Shown one piece after another: positions 24,947-36,165 of a stretch of DNA of 64,000 bases. How positions within the stretch are numbered: the first letter of the stretch is position 1; the number at the start of each line of letters is the position of its first letter. The notes below the pieces were generated by a model, which saw only the letters and a program-made list of their open reading frames with translations, was not told where the DNA came from and searched no databases. Location: positions 349,192,339 through 349,256,338 of the forward strand of contig NC_090451.1 in the NCBI RefSeq assembly GCF_031143425.1, in the 5' to 3' direction. The position numbers and the translations under genes are program-made. This DNA comes from Pleurodeles waltl (Eukaryota; Chordata; Amphibia; Caudata; Salamandridae).

Positions 24947-26815
24947 TAAATATTAGTATAGCACTTAGAAATGTAATAGCTCCAACTGGGGCTATCACTA
25001 CGTCTTGATGGAGTCATTCCCAACAGTCCCACGACACTCGAGTGGGAGTGTGGACTGGTCATGGAGTCACACGGACCCCAGGTACAGTACCTTGGAAAAT
25101 TAGGAAACAAAAACTTTGCAGGGAGTCATGGAGGTGTGGCGTCACTGGAGTCGGTGTGACGTCGGTTCCTTACTGCTACTGGGGAAGGGAGGCATTGGTT
25201 CCTTACTGTTAGGCAGAAGAGGTGAGGCATTGGTTCCTTATGGTTGCAGAAAAGGTGATGCCGCATCGGTGGATCAGCATCAGCTCCTTTTGACAAGGTG
25301 GGGTCGATGAATCCAGCAGGTCAAGACACAGGCTTCGACTTCACGATGTCACGATGATGACATTGGGTCACAGGTGCTACAGTGGAGTCAGAGTTGAGTG
25401 TCACAAGCGTCAGTGAGACTGCATTCGGGACTCATGCTATGGTGGGACTTTGCAGGCACTGCAGCGGTGTCAGGCCTGCGGCATCGGTCAGGTCTAGACA
25501 GCTGGGCAAAGTCAGACAGCGGCACCTATTCCAAAGTTGATCTGGAGTAGATATACATGGTTTCTTCTTGGATGCACCAGAACTCACTCCCAAGGGCCCA
25601 TGAACTGGATTTGGCACCACTTGGTAAGTCAGGACTCTCAGCAAGAGAGCCTAGGTGCTGGCAGATGAAGTCTTTGATGTCCCTGAGACTTCTTAACAGG
25701 TGGCAAATTCAGTCCAAGCCCTTAGGGAACCTTTGGAAGCAGGATGTAGAAAGCAAAGTCCAGTTCTTTCACTCCCAGGACAGAAGCAGCAAGCAGCATA
25801 AATGTGTGGGGTCAAAGGTCCAGTACTTATACCCATATCTGCCTTGAAGTAGGAAAACTTAAAAGAGACGTCTTTCTAGTGCACAAGACCCTGATATTCC
25901 TGTCTTGCCCCAGACATACTCCAGGGGGGTGGGGACTGCTTTCTATAAGGACAGGCACAGACTATTCAGGTGCAAGAGTCAGCTTCGCCCACCACTCTAG
26001 CTCAGGAAGACCCATCAGGCTATGCATGGCACTCCTCAGATCCCCTTATGTGGCTGTTTAGAGTGAACGCACAAACAGCCCAACTGTCATCCTGACCCAG
26101 ATGTGTATTCCACAGCTAGGCAGAGACACAGAATGGTTAAGCAATGACATGCCCACTTTCTAAAAGTGCCATTTTCAAACTCACAATTTAAAAACCAACT
26201 TCACTAAAAGATGTAATTTTGAATTGTGTGTTCATAGACCCCAAACTCCAAATCTCAATCTGCTCCCAATGGGAAATTACACTTAAAAGATATTTCATGG
26301 CAATCCCCATGTTACCCTATGGGAGAGACAAGCCTTGCAATAGTGAAAACCACATTTAGCAGTATTTCACTATCAGGACATGTAAAACATGCCAGTACAT
26401 GTCCTACCTTTTAAATACACTGCACCTTGACCATGGGGCTGCCTTGGGTCTACCTTAGGGGTGACTTACATGTAGTAAAAGGGAAGGTTTGGGCCTGGCA
26501 AGTGGGTGCACTTGCCAGGTTGAAATGGCAGTTTAAAACTGCACACACAGCCACTGCAGTAGCAGGTCTGGACATGTTTACAGGTCTACTCATGTGGGTG
26601 GCACAATCAGTGCTGCAGGCCCACTAGTAGCATTTGATTTACAGGCCCTGGGCACACATGTTGCACTATAGTAGGGACTTACAGGTAAAACAAATATGCC
26701 AATCGTCGATAAGCCAATCATCAATACAATTTAGATAGAGAGCACTTGCACTTTAGCACTGGTCAGCAGTGGTAAAGTGCTCAGATTCCTGAAGCTGGCA
26801 AAAACTAAATGCAGC
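24947..26815 (+). mobile_element. Dispersed repeat family R1, copy B, 3' part
   Basis: Resumes directly after the Harbinger-like element and is collinear with copies A and C: 'ctgctcccaatgggaaattacac', 'gtagcatttgatttacaggccctg' and 'gcactggtcagcagtggtaaagtg'. It lacks the TCTAACA terminus seen in copy C, so its 3' end is lost where it abuts the right arm of the 21-bp repeat. Confidence 0.75.
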
Positions 26816-26839
26816 ACATAGTCAAAAAAATATATTAAT

Positions 26840-28085
26840 TTTAGGTAATTCAAATTGTGTTCATATCATATCATTTCAGAATATGTAATTTTAATATGTA
26901 ATATTTATTTTAAAGCAAATCAACATCAGTTCAATGCAAGCCATATTCTTTTAAACTGGGTAATATTCATTTAAACATGGTTTGTGTTCATATTGATATG
27001 TGCTTTATTCATTTCAAAGCATGCTACATGTATCTGACATAGTTTCATATTCATTTAAAAAAGTGTCATATTCATTTTAATGAATGTCATATTCATTTTG
27101 ATATGGGTCATATTAACTTCACCAGAAGTCATAATCATGTCAAAGTGGTTCATATTCATCATAACATGTGCCATATTGCTTTCAATGAATGTCATATTCA
27201 TTTTAATTGAATTCACATTCCCCTTAGCACCTAACATAATATTTTTAACATGGGTCATATCCATTTCAACATAGGTCATATTCATTTCAATATAGGTAAT
27301 ATCCAGTTTGATGTGTACCATATTAATTTCAAAGCATAACATATTCATTTTGACAAGTTTCATTTTAATTTCAGCATTGGTCATATTCAGTTTAGGGCAT
27401 ATTGAGAAAATTTTGAAGGGGCTCATATTCATTTAAATGCATGTCATATTCATCTTAGCATGTGTCATATTCCTTTTAATGGATGTCTCATTCATATTAA
27501 CACATCATATTAAATTTAACATGAATCATACCCATTACAACACATATCATAATCATGTCAATGTGTATCATATTTCTTTCAATGCAAACCATATTCACTT
27601 TGATAAATGGAATGTTCAATGCACATTATATTCTTTTCAGAATAATAAATGTTCATTTCAGTACTTATATTCATTTCAATATGTCATATTAATTCCAATG
27701 TATGTCATATTCCTCTTGGCAAATGTCAGTCATTTCAAGAAATGTCCCATTATTTTTGATGAATTTTCTGTTTATTTCAGTGATTGCTTTATTGTTTACA
27801 GTGTGGGCCATATTTATTTCAGTATGATTGATATATATTTCAGCAAATCTCTTATTCAATTCGGAGTGTAAGTTATTCATATTAATCACTAAGTAACATA
27901 CTCACTCAGCCAGGTTTCATGTTTGTTTTGGTTCAAGTCAGATTCACTCTGCCAGTTATCATATTTATATTGACACTTAGTACATTCATTCTGGCGTGTG
28001 TCATATTCATTTTGCAACCCGCTGTGTATTTCAAGAGGTGTCCCATATGGGGAGTTGTAATTTCGACATGAACGGCTTCCCATAT
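26840..28085 (-). repeat. Array of degenerate ~21-bp units, right arm of an inverted pair
   Basis: The reverse complement is collinear with 15224-16940: same leader ('gccgttcatgtc', then 'aattacaactccccatat'), same unit 'aaatgaatatgacatgnattg', same inner end ('gttgatttgctttaaaataaatatt'). The minus-strand frame gives the same heptapeptide pattern as the plus-strand frame of the left arm, confirming inverted orientation. It is about 450 bp shorter than the left arm. Confidence 0.85.
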
Positions 28086-29575
28086 CTGTCCTGTCTGGGT
28101 TTTAGGATGTACTCTGAAAACATGTTGAAATATATTGTAGATGTCTTATCTCGTGTGGCTATCGTAAAATAAAAGCTCACATGGGGCCAGACTTTAGGGA
28201 CCTGCGTTGTATAGCTCTGAAATAGCAAAGGTGCCAGATCAATGCGATTTCACAAATCGTGCATAATGCACTAGTATTTGAATGTTATTTGATTAACACT
28301 TACAATCACAATTTAAAAACGTTTAAGTATACAGCTCTCAAGCTGCATTTCTGTGGTATTAAGCGATAGCTATACACATTTCCTAGGTATCTGGCCAGAA
28401 GACAATCTGATATCAAAACGAACATTTATTGATGAAAGGACATATTAGTTTCTATTCTCAAAAACTCAAACCAAAAAAAGCATATAGTTATTTTCCTAAT
28501 GACACCATTAAATCGGTCTATTTTTGTCCAACAAAATAGCTTAAATGTAGTTTCCACATGATGCTGTGTCTAAATTATTGTGTGCATTTTGCTTAAGATC
28601 TACATTGAGGTGCAACTTTGAAAATAGTGAATTTTCTATCGTATTTGTGACTCTGCTCCATTAACTGTTAAACTCATTGTTTCAAGCAAGCCATTTCTTA
28701 AGTCTCTCACATAGATTATAAAAAAGAGAGTATGCGTCCATTACACAAAATAATTCCGATGTATACATAGATAGTATTTCGGCGCTAGATGTCACATACA
28801 TCAAAGCTGCATGATTCATTATTTTACTGATAATCCAATCTCGTCCATAATGACGCATCTCTAATATTTCAATATTGTGTCAAAAAGAGATTCTTATTTG
28901 TGATTTTGAGGGTGAGCAATCCCCCTCAATACTTAAAGGGTAGTAGCAAGTGCTCAATTTGAGCAGGTGCTTGCCAAGTCTCAGCACCAGAAATCATGGT
29001 TGAGTGCCACATTTTAAGTGAGGTATTTCAATTGACAGTGTACCGACTGTGCAGTGGCCAGGCACTTAAACATGATCTAAATATGAACTGCTGTTGCTAC
29101 AGCAACATGGTCATTGCTCAGTTACACACACTGTTACTTCAAGACAAATACAGGAAAGGAGCAACTGTGTCAATGCTACAAGAGGTCTCTTCCAAGCTCC
29201 ATCACACCCCACAAAGGAAAGGGTTGTGTCCCATTGGCTGAAATCAGCCAGGAATACCTGGTCCATACCTCTTACCTTGCTTGCCTCTAGCTGAATCACT
29301 TTGTGGAGTGACCACCTAGCTAATCAGGCATTGATGTGGCCAAATGTAGATTTACATTTAGAAAACCTTCCATAACCAATAAAACCTTTCAAGTTGCCCC
29401 AGGACAGTCAAGTAACCATTTTTATCGGATGCTCATGCATGCAGTTTGTTTTGTATTCTAAATGCTGGACCGCAAACACCAGAAAGCAAATAGAAAACAG
29501 TAATGGGCAAACTACGAATTCTAGATATGGTACACTTTGGGATCAATCCGTTTCTGCCTAATTCTGTTTATTTGA
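28086..29575. other. Unassigned, no gene recognised
   Basis: AT-rich to mixed sequence without recognisable ORF, RNA gene or repeat. Confidence 0.4.
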
Positions 29576-29579
29576 ACTT

Positions 29580-31369
29580 TCCAACTCCAACGAACCCACA
29601 CCATCACAGGAACTCTACAACTCCCTCGCCACCCATTTCCTGCGAAAGATCGAAGACATCCACAACAGCTTCAAACCCCAGACCCACCAGCCAACCATAG
29701 ACAACCACGAACCTAACACACCAAGCAACACCAACGTCCAATGCGCCTTAGACCCACGTCAACAACAAAGACACTATAAACACCATGGCCTCCATCTACT
29801 CTGGCTCCCCCTCAGACCCCTGCCTGTACCAGATCTTCAACAAAGCCAGCGACATCATCGCCCCCCACCTCCGCACCATCATCAATAGCTCCTTCGAAAC
29901 AGCCACCTTCCCAGAGAGCTGGAAACACGCCGAGGTCAACCCCCTGTTGAAGAAGCCCAAAGCGGACCCAAATGACCCCAAGAACTACCGGCCCATCTCC
30001 CTCCTCCCCTTCCCAGTGAAGGTCACTGCGAAAATCATGAACAGCCAACTATCCCGCTTCCTGGAAGACAGCAAAGCACTTGATACCTCCCAATCCGGAT
30101 TTCACAAGAACCACAGCACTGAGACCGCACTCATTGCTGCTACAGATGATATTAGGATCATGCTCGATGAAGGCGAGACCGCAGGACTCATCCTCCTGGA
30201 CCTCTCCGCAGCCTTCGACACCGTTTGTCACCACACCCTTCGAACACGCCTCCACAACACCGGGATCCGTGGCATGGCTCTCGACTGGATCTCCTCATTC
30301 CTCTCCGGCAGAACCCAGAGAGTCCGCCTACCACCGTATCTGCCAGAACCCTCCAAAACCATCTGTGGCATCCCCCAGGGATCCTCCATCAGCCCAAAAC
30401 TTTTTAACATCTACATCGCTCCTCTCGCCAACATCGCACAATCCCACCACATCAACATAGTATCCTATGTAGACGACAATCAGCTGATCATCTCCCTCAC
30501 AAAAGACCCTACAACTGCAAGAAACAACCTCCACAATGGACTTCACGACATCCCTAGCTGGATGGAATCAAGCCGCCTCAAGTTAAACACAGACAAAACA
30601 GAGATCCTCATTTTCGGCAGCAACCCCTCCGCTTGGAACGACTCCTGGTGGCCTACCTCCCTGGGAGCCGCACCCACACCCACCACTCAAGCAGGAAACC
30701 TGGGAATCATCTTGGACTCAGTACTCAGCTTGACTCAGCAAGTCAACGCAGTCTCCTCTTCCTGCTACAACACCCTTTGTATGCTCTGCAAGATTTTCAA
30801 ATGGATTCCCGTCGAAACCAGAAAGACAGTCACCCACGCCCTGGTCAGCAGCCGACTGGACTACGGCACGGCACTCTATGAAGGAACTACAGGCAAACTA
30901 GAAACAAAAATGCAACATATCCAAAATGCCTTCGCCTGACTCCTCCTCGATGTCCCACGCCACGACCACACCTCTGTCCACCTCAGAGAACTACACTTGC
31001 TACCCGTATCGAAGAGGATTACCTTCAAACTCCTCACCCACGCACACAAAGCCCTCCACAACACAGGTCCGAACTACCTCAACGACAGACTCACCTTCCA
31101 CACCTTCACCTGCCAGCTCCGCTCTGCCAGCCTCACCCTCGCCTCCGCATTAGCCGCACCACTGACGGAGGAAGATCCTTCTCTCACCTCGCCGCCAAGA
31201 CCTGGAACTCCCTACTGCTCCACCTACGCCAGACCCAGGGGCTCCTGACTTTCAGGAAACGCCTCAAGACATGGCTATTCGACCAGTAGCTTCCCTCCCC
31301 CCCAGTGCCTTGAGACCCTGACGAGTGAGTAGCGCGCTTTATAAATTACCTGATTGATTGATTGATTGA
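29580..31369 (+). mobile_element. L2-like LINE, 5' truncated, with (GATT)n tail
   Basis: The element starts within the region before the RT (an ELYNSLATHFLRKIEDI run is readable near 29605) and runs through the RT to a 3' end of the form 'agcgcgctttataaattacc' followed by (TGAT)n at 31351-31369. L2 elements end in a similar 'agcgctatataaat' stretch and a short simple repeat, which supports the assignment. The endonuclease is missing. It is the best preserved LINE here. Confidence 0.8.
29785..30939 (+). pseudogene. Reverse transcriptase of L2-like LINE
   Basis: A 384-residue open frame with the RT blocks in order: ESWKHAEVNPLLKKP, NYRPISLLPF (finger), SGFHKNHSTETAL, LILLDLSAAFDTVCHHTL (motif A, Asp kept), CGIPQGSSISPKLFNIY (motif B), VSYVDDNQLIISL (motif C, both Asp kept) and ESSRLKLNTDKTEIL. 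It stops at a TGA at 30937-30939; the same frame then continues as LLLDVPRHDHTSVHLRELHL and LTHAHKALHN, so the stop is an isolated lesion of the CGA-to-TGA type. A further frame change near 31140 separates the last part (TTDGGRSFSHLAAKTWNSLL). The RT would copy the LINE RNA at a nicked target. The first Met is not a true start, since coding similarity extends upstream. Confidence 0.85.
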
Positions 31370-33689
31370 AACCAATGGCAGAAAACAAATCTAGCTGGAA
31401 ATCTAAGTACATTGCAATAGGGCTCAGATTAGAACTAGTCAGGGAAAAGGTTGAAACAATGGAAGCGGCAGCAGTGGTTACATAGGAAAGCTTCAACAGT
31501 AGAATGTAGAAATGGCCATCTTCTAAGACAAATTGGGTGCAGGCATTTATTTATTTATTTGTTTGTTTTTACAAATAAGGCACTGAGTATTAACTCAAAT
31601 ACTGTATGGGTCTCAGCCAGACGAGGATACCATAGATCGTACACTTCCCAAGGATGGCTGGAACTCATTTTCATTGTGTTATGCTGTATGCAGACAGGCC
31701 CACTCCTCTTCCACCATAGTTGATATGACAGCTTTCAATATGACAGTGGTGGTTGCCGTGAATAAAGCCAGATTTTTGGTAGCTTTAAACTGAGTGGTGA
31801 AAATATTGACTGCCCTGATCTTGAGCATCTGGTTGTACCAAATCAAACAGCATCCTGATGCCGTCCCTGACTTCTAATGCATCCCATGGGGGGCAAAGAA
31901 ATGGGATAGCTGTCCGAAGGTATTGGACCACCAAATTTTGCAATGACAGATGTCTTCAGAGGCCCTTGCAGGGCACAAGATATGAAGACGGACTTGGCCC
32001 ATGGTGACTGCTATGATCCTACCGTGCATGATTCCTGGGGAGAGCAGTGGAGTAGCCCCATTCTGGGAAATGATAGATAAAGGGCTCTACAACGATGACT
32101 AGTTTGGGACTGCTGATAGGGAGGGGCACTGAGGACCCCAAGGGTGCCCAAGGCACGTAAAATAGTTTTAACCGAAGAGGAGGCCAGGCACTGGTGCACA
32201 CAGTCACAAGTCTGAGATCGAGGCCTATATAGTTACGAACCAGACCCAAAGAATATTTGGGCAGCTGTGAGAAGGAACCTGCAAGGGTAGGCCCCAGATG
32301 ACACTGCAAGGCAGTGGCGGCATTGGTCAGGTATGACCTGCTTTAGCACCTCAGAATGACCTTCAAGATACCGCCCCTGTGTGCCTTGGACCTGGATAAT
32401 AAATGGAAACCTTTGTAGGACCCGTGCTTGCAAAGCTTTGGAGGTACAAACTCTCCATGTATGTGCTGGTTCTGGTATTGGAGGGGGTAAGGTGCAGGTT
32501 CAATCGAGTAGAAGGGGACTTGGGAGCATCCTAAAGGTTGAACCATTGTAGAACAAACTGGTCATTACTGCTCAGAAGGTGCACAATAGTTCTCTACTGT
32601 ACATCATATTTATGAAATCAGGCTGTAGTAATGCTGCACGTACAGTCATTAATTTCCCAGAAGACACCATATGGGGGCCAGTGGAAGAATTACTCCTCCC
32701 AGGGATAAACTTCCCTGCACTCCTAAATGAATATCTGAGCCTTTATTGTTGTGTCATAGAAGCAGATACCATACAAAGGGACAGAGGTCAGGGATTGGAA
32801 GAAGTCCTATAGTCTGCTCACTGCATCAGAATACATTGGAACCATATGATGTTGTACACTGAAATATAGGTGATGGTGGACTCAGACATCAGACAGCCAT
32901 GAGGGTGACATGCCACAGAGCCTGGAACAGCTGATGTCTTGGTTGCTGTGATGGAGTAGAGGAACAGACTGGAACACAAAATGAGTCCTATGACTGCAGA
33001 TTTTTACTCTTTTTACTCTGTCTAAATGGGAGGTGTGGAGAAGGCGACTGTCACTAAATGTTAATATGTATCACTAGACTAGTGACAAAGGAAGAAGATA
33101 CAGAGTGTTGCTCTAGTTGCAGCAATATCCACAATGCTGGAATTGCAGAGAGTACCAAAGAAAAGAAGATTTAACCATGTGTAGTTATCAGAGCTCAGGG
33201 CAGGAAGGCTTGTTCTGGAAATGCATAGAATAGAACAGAGGACTTGATTCTAAAATGCCTCCATCACTGAGCACAGTGGGCCCAATTTCCATGCCCCACC
33301 CAGGTGTCTCTTTATCTGTGATCATTGCTTGGAGAGAGATATGATTGCTAGGATACAGGTATGTGAAATCCTTCAGCCAGCTGATGCGTGAAGGCCTCTA
33401 CATGGGCATATCAGTGCTTTTTCAGATTATATGGAATTGATGTACTCCCCCTTGTGTGTATGCAGATGGTGCAAGAATATTACTAATATTACACTGAGGT
33501 ATGGTTTCAATGTCTGAGTAATGGATGTCTTGCCTATTGGGGTGGTGGGTGTTTTTACACTTATTACATAAGACAGTAGCCCCTCTTGTACCACTTTAAG
33601 TTTAAAACCACACCTGGAGGACTGAGGGGACAATTCTTATAACAAGATCACTGGCATTGAATCTACAATAGACCTGTTCTGAAACAATG
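31370..33689. other. Unassigned, no gene recognised
   Basis: Overlapping short minus-strand ORFs between 32011 and 32546 show no motif I can name. No repeat unit or RNA gene was seen. Confidence 0.4.
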
Positions 33690-34325
33690 GGTTGTTACAA
33701 AATAGAGCTATGGGAGAATGGGACAACAAGCAAATAGTGCCGTTGTTAATGTACTTGGCACCTAGTCTTCAACTGCACAAGTTGGAAACAGTGGGGAAGG
33801 TCTTATTACAAACCCCATAGGATATGTGAGAAGCAATGCGGATTCTGGAAGGGTGTGGAGCAGGGCATTGGCACCACAAGATGATAGAGTACAAGGACTT
33901 GAACTGCAGTTTAAAGTAACTTCCAGGCAGGATCGGGTTTACTTTCTCTAGAGAAAGCTGGTAGAAGAAAATGATGGTTATCTTGGTGATGAGTTTCTTG
34001 AGGGTTAGATCAGTGTCTACGGTGAACCCCAGTGCCCTGGCCCTGAATGAAAGTTGGGGTTCAAATTCGTCCGAATTCATATCATTGAGCCAGATCTGGA
34101 CTAGGTGCTGCATGTTGTTCTTGGTGAATACTATGAATTATGTCTTGGTGGATTTGAGTTTTAGGTTTGTGCTGGACCTCCAAGTCTGAATCAGGTTCAG
34201 GCAGTGTGTGAGGTATTATAATTCTGGACTAGAAGAGACTTTCAAGTACAGTTGTATGCCGACAGCTTTTTGATGGAGTTTGATGCAGTTGTCAATGAGT
34301 AGAGTTCCAAGGGGCTCCAGTTAGA
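33690..34325 (-). pseudogene. L2-like LINE, RT C-terminal half (3' part of a split element)
   Basis: The minus-strand translation reads LEPLGTLLIDNCIKLHQKA, then GIQLYLKVSSSPEL (decayed motif C), a WRSSTNLKLKSTKT block, and LGFTVDTDLTLKKLITKITI with the thumb following in 34113-33769. This order matches the region immediately downstream of RT motif B. The right-hand fragment at 55690-57053, also on the minus strand, ends around motif B, so the two are probably halves of one LINE separated by later insertions including the retroviral array. Several stops show it is dead. Confidence 0.65.
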
Positions 34326-34419
34326 GTATAGGCGCTGGAACTAGAGGTGTGTGAGGGTGCAGCAGAACCCCCAAAGTAACCATGCTGGAGTATACAAAGT
34401 GAATGAGCAATAAAGAGTC

Positions 34420-34423
34420 CTTT
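34420..34423. repeat. Target-site duplication CTTT, left
   Basis: CTTT directly outside the left LTR end (TGTCGCG starts at 34424), matched by CTTT at 54992-54995 directly outside the right LTR end (LTR ends ACA at 54991). Four-base duplications are made by spumavirus and gammaretrovirus integrases. Confidence 0.85.
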
Positions 34424-34716
34424 TGTCGCGTGGGCTCTCATTATTCTAAATGAGACTACTGGATTTCTAGGTAGCAGGATCTATGACGGTGTGGGGGACT
34501 GAGTCTGACCCACGTGTAAAGAACTCTGTCACCCTAAATCCGTTTTTTGCTCCGGCTAGCTAGCAGTGCCTCATTTCTCCCATGTGGAAGGAATGATTTG
34601 GCAGCCGAGCGCATGACATCTTTGGAACTTCTCAGGGAAGTCGTGGTTACTCAGATCCAAACCAACTCTCTTATTTCCAATATGATCTCATATACAAATG
34701 ACAAAGACAGTATAAG

Positions 34717-34727
34717 TTTTATATAAT
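34717..34727 (-). promoter_or_regulatory. Likely TATA box, LTR 1
   Basis: Minus-strand ATTATATAAAA. Transcription would start some 25-30 bases further toward 34690, leaving roughly 265 bp for R and U5. No canonical AATAAA was found downstream in the LTR, so the polyadenylation signal is unassigned. Confidence 0.55.
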
Positions 34728-35090
34728 GTTTTAATAAAACGACTGTATTTTAGATAGTAAGGCGTGAGCCGCAATAACCAGAACGATACAACACAGTAGG
34801 ATTGTAATAGTTACCAGGAGAGTAAAACATAAAAACAAAGCTATCATATTGTCAAACAGTTTCTACTCTCCCTCTGCTTGTTCTATCTAGAGCACAGCAT
34901 GTTAAGCTTCTAGCTTGCCTATTAGAATCACTGTGGAGACATCAGCCCTCATACCTGAGCAAAGACCTGTGATCTTGGTTCAGCATCTGCAACGAGGCAG
35001 TCAGCGTCAAGTTGTGGTTCCCTGGTCGGAATCTCCCTCTTGCGTCTATTGGGACAAGGAAGTGATTTTATAACTAATATGTCATCGTGA

Positions 35091-35372
35091 TCACAAAATG
35101 TCCCTACGCAGGAATGCCAAGTCTAAACTCTTACCACGTCTATCGGCAATGTACCAGACTGTATCCTTGACTGATGCACAGAGTAAATATGTTATGGAGA
35201 ACTCCAGTGCTGAAGTAGGCAAAACAGTGTGATATGAATAAAAAAACAACACCGTAGAACTGGCTATTTGAAAAATAACAGTACGAAGCCTAATAAAAAG
35301 CATGTAGAGCAAAGTGCACAGAGGCTCTAAGCTGTCAGCAAATGAATAAAATATATTCAGGGCAAAGTGCAC
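35091..35372 (-). CDS. LTR-internal ORF, 93 residues (copy in LTR 1)
   Basis: Starts 58 bases inside the U3 side of the LTR and is open in all three LTRs (also 44872-45153 and 54653-54934) at identical length with only a few replacements. The product would be hydrophobic and Leu/Phe/Ser-rich in its first 70 residues, with possible membrane segments, and more charged at the end (DRRGKSLDLAFLRRDIL). I do not recognise it. Foamy virus accessory genes run into the 3' LTR, so it could be a second accessory exon. But the LTRs are only about 1% diverged, so an open frame of this length may persist without selection. Confidence 0.35.
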   Translation of the reverse strand: MHFALNIFYSFADSLEPLCTLLYMLFIRLRTVIFQIASSTVLFFYSYHTVLPTSALEFSITYLLCASVKDTVWYIADRRGKSLDLAFLRRDIL

Positions 35373-35429
35373 AAAGGCCTAAAGCCTGAAATTAAAGCGC
35401 AATGAATACGTAAAACTAACCACACTACA

Positions 35430-35439
35430 CCCTCCCCTT
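35430..35439 (-). promoter_or_regulatory. Polypurine tract, unit 1
   Basis: Minus-strand AAGGGGAGGG abuts the LTR start TGTAGTG, the expected plus-strand DNA primer position. Confidence 0.85.
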
Positions 35440-35604
35440 GTCGGTAGCAAGTGGTTCCAATAATATAAAAGGATACCCCAAATATAAACAATACCTAAAA
35501 CAATTATTTCGACAAAGTGAGAAGACAACAAAGTCATAAATTTAGGTAACATGTCACCATAAAGCCAAATTCAATATAGTGTCAATTTCGTAAAAATCCA
35601 ATCG

Positions 35605-36165
35605 TCAGATAGAAGCAATAGAACGCAGGAGTTCCTCCACTTCGATATATGTCAATATCGGGAGATCCATGCCACAAAGCACCATGGAGCAGGTGTGATC
35701 CAAAGCCCCAAAACCATTCAGGGCGGCACCCCGTGCAGGGCCTATGAAAGAGACAATACCATCTTCCTCCAGGAAGGGAATCTCATAAACTGCCTCACGA
35801 AGCAAGCGCATCCGTAGTGCACTAGTCTGGGAATGAGCCCTAATCGGGAACATCAACAGATCAGTATCGACCATTGGAGGGCGCTGCAATGAGAGACAGA
35901 GAGCCAGTGCATGTTCAAACGAGCACCAAAGGCACCGAAACACGGGTTGCACACAATCCAAAACCGGTCTGAATGACAGAGACCAGTCACACTCCAAATG
36001 TCCCAGGAGTGTTGCTCCAAAATGCTGCATCATGCGTTCACGACACAGCTGCGCTGAAGGGAGCAGCAATACAGGATCTCGTCGTGACGGGACAGCCATT
36101 GCGAAAAAATAGCAACAACAGCAAGACTCCAGCCAATAAAGCCAAAGTAATCGGGAAACCCCCAA
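35605..36165 (-). CDS. Accessory ORF of unit 1, unknown function
   Basis: An open frame of 186 residues between env and the 3' LTR, overlapping the last ~130 bases of env in another frame. The first Met lies within env; a second Met (MAVPSRRDP, start at 36099) gives 164 residues and is more plausible, because the first 22 residues are a hydrophobic Cys-rich run mirroring the env membrane segment in another frame. The rest has alternating Leu-rich and charged patches (LRMRLLREAVYEIPFLEEDG) and no motif I know. Its position is that of the foamy virus transactivator gene, which also overlaps the env end, but I see no sequence evidence for that function. Unit 2 has the same frame with a stop near its start. 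Confidence 0.5.
   Translation of the reverse strand: MGVSRLLWLYWLESCCCCYFFAMAVPSRRDPVLLLPSAQLCRERMMQHFGATLLGHLECDWSLSFRPVLDCVQPVFRCLWCSFEHALALCLSLQRPPMVDTDLLMFPIRAHSQTSALRMRLLREAVYEIPFLEEDGIVSFIGPARGAALNGFGALDHTCSMVLCGMDLPILTYIEVEELLRSIASI

Larger units (their letters stand above)
34424..35429 (-). repeat. LTR 1 (3' LTR of unit 1)
   Basis: 1006 bp, TGT...ACA termini on either strand. Preceded in element orientation by the polypurine tract. Compared by eye it differs from the other LTRs at about four private sites (for example near 34546 and 35050). Confidence 0.95.

Noticed and set aside
32011..32546. Cluster of minus-strand ORFs that might be LINE coding sequence
   Set aside because: I could not match any RT or endonuclease block to them.
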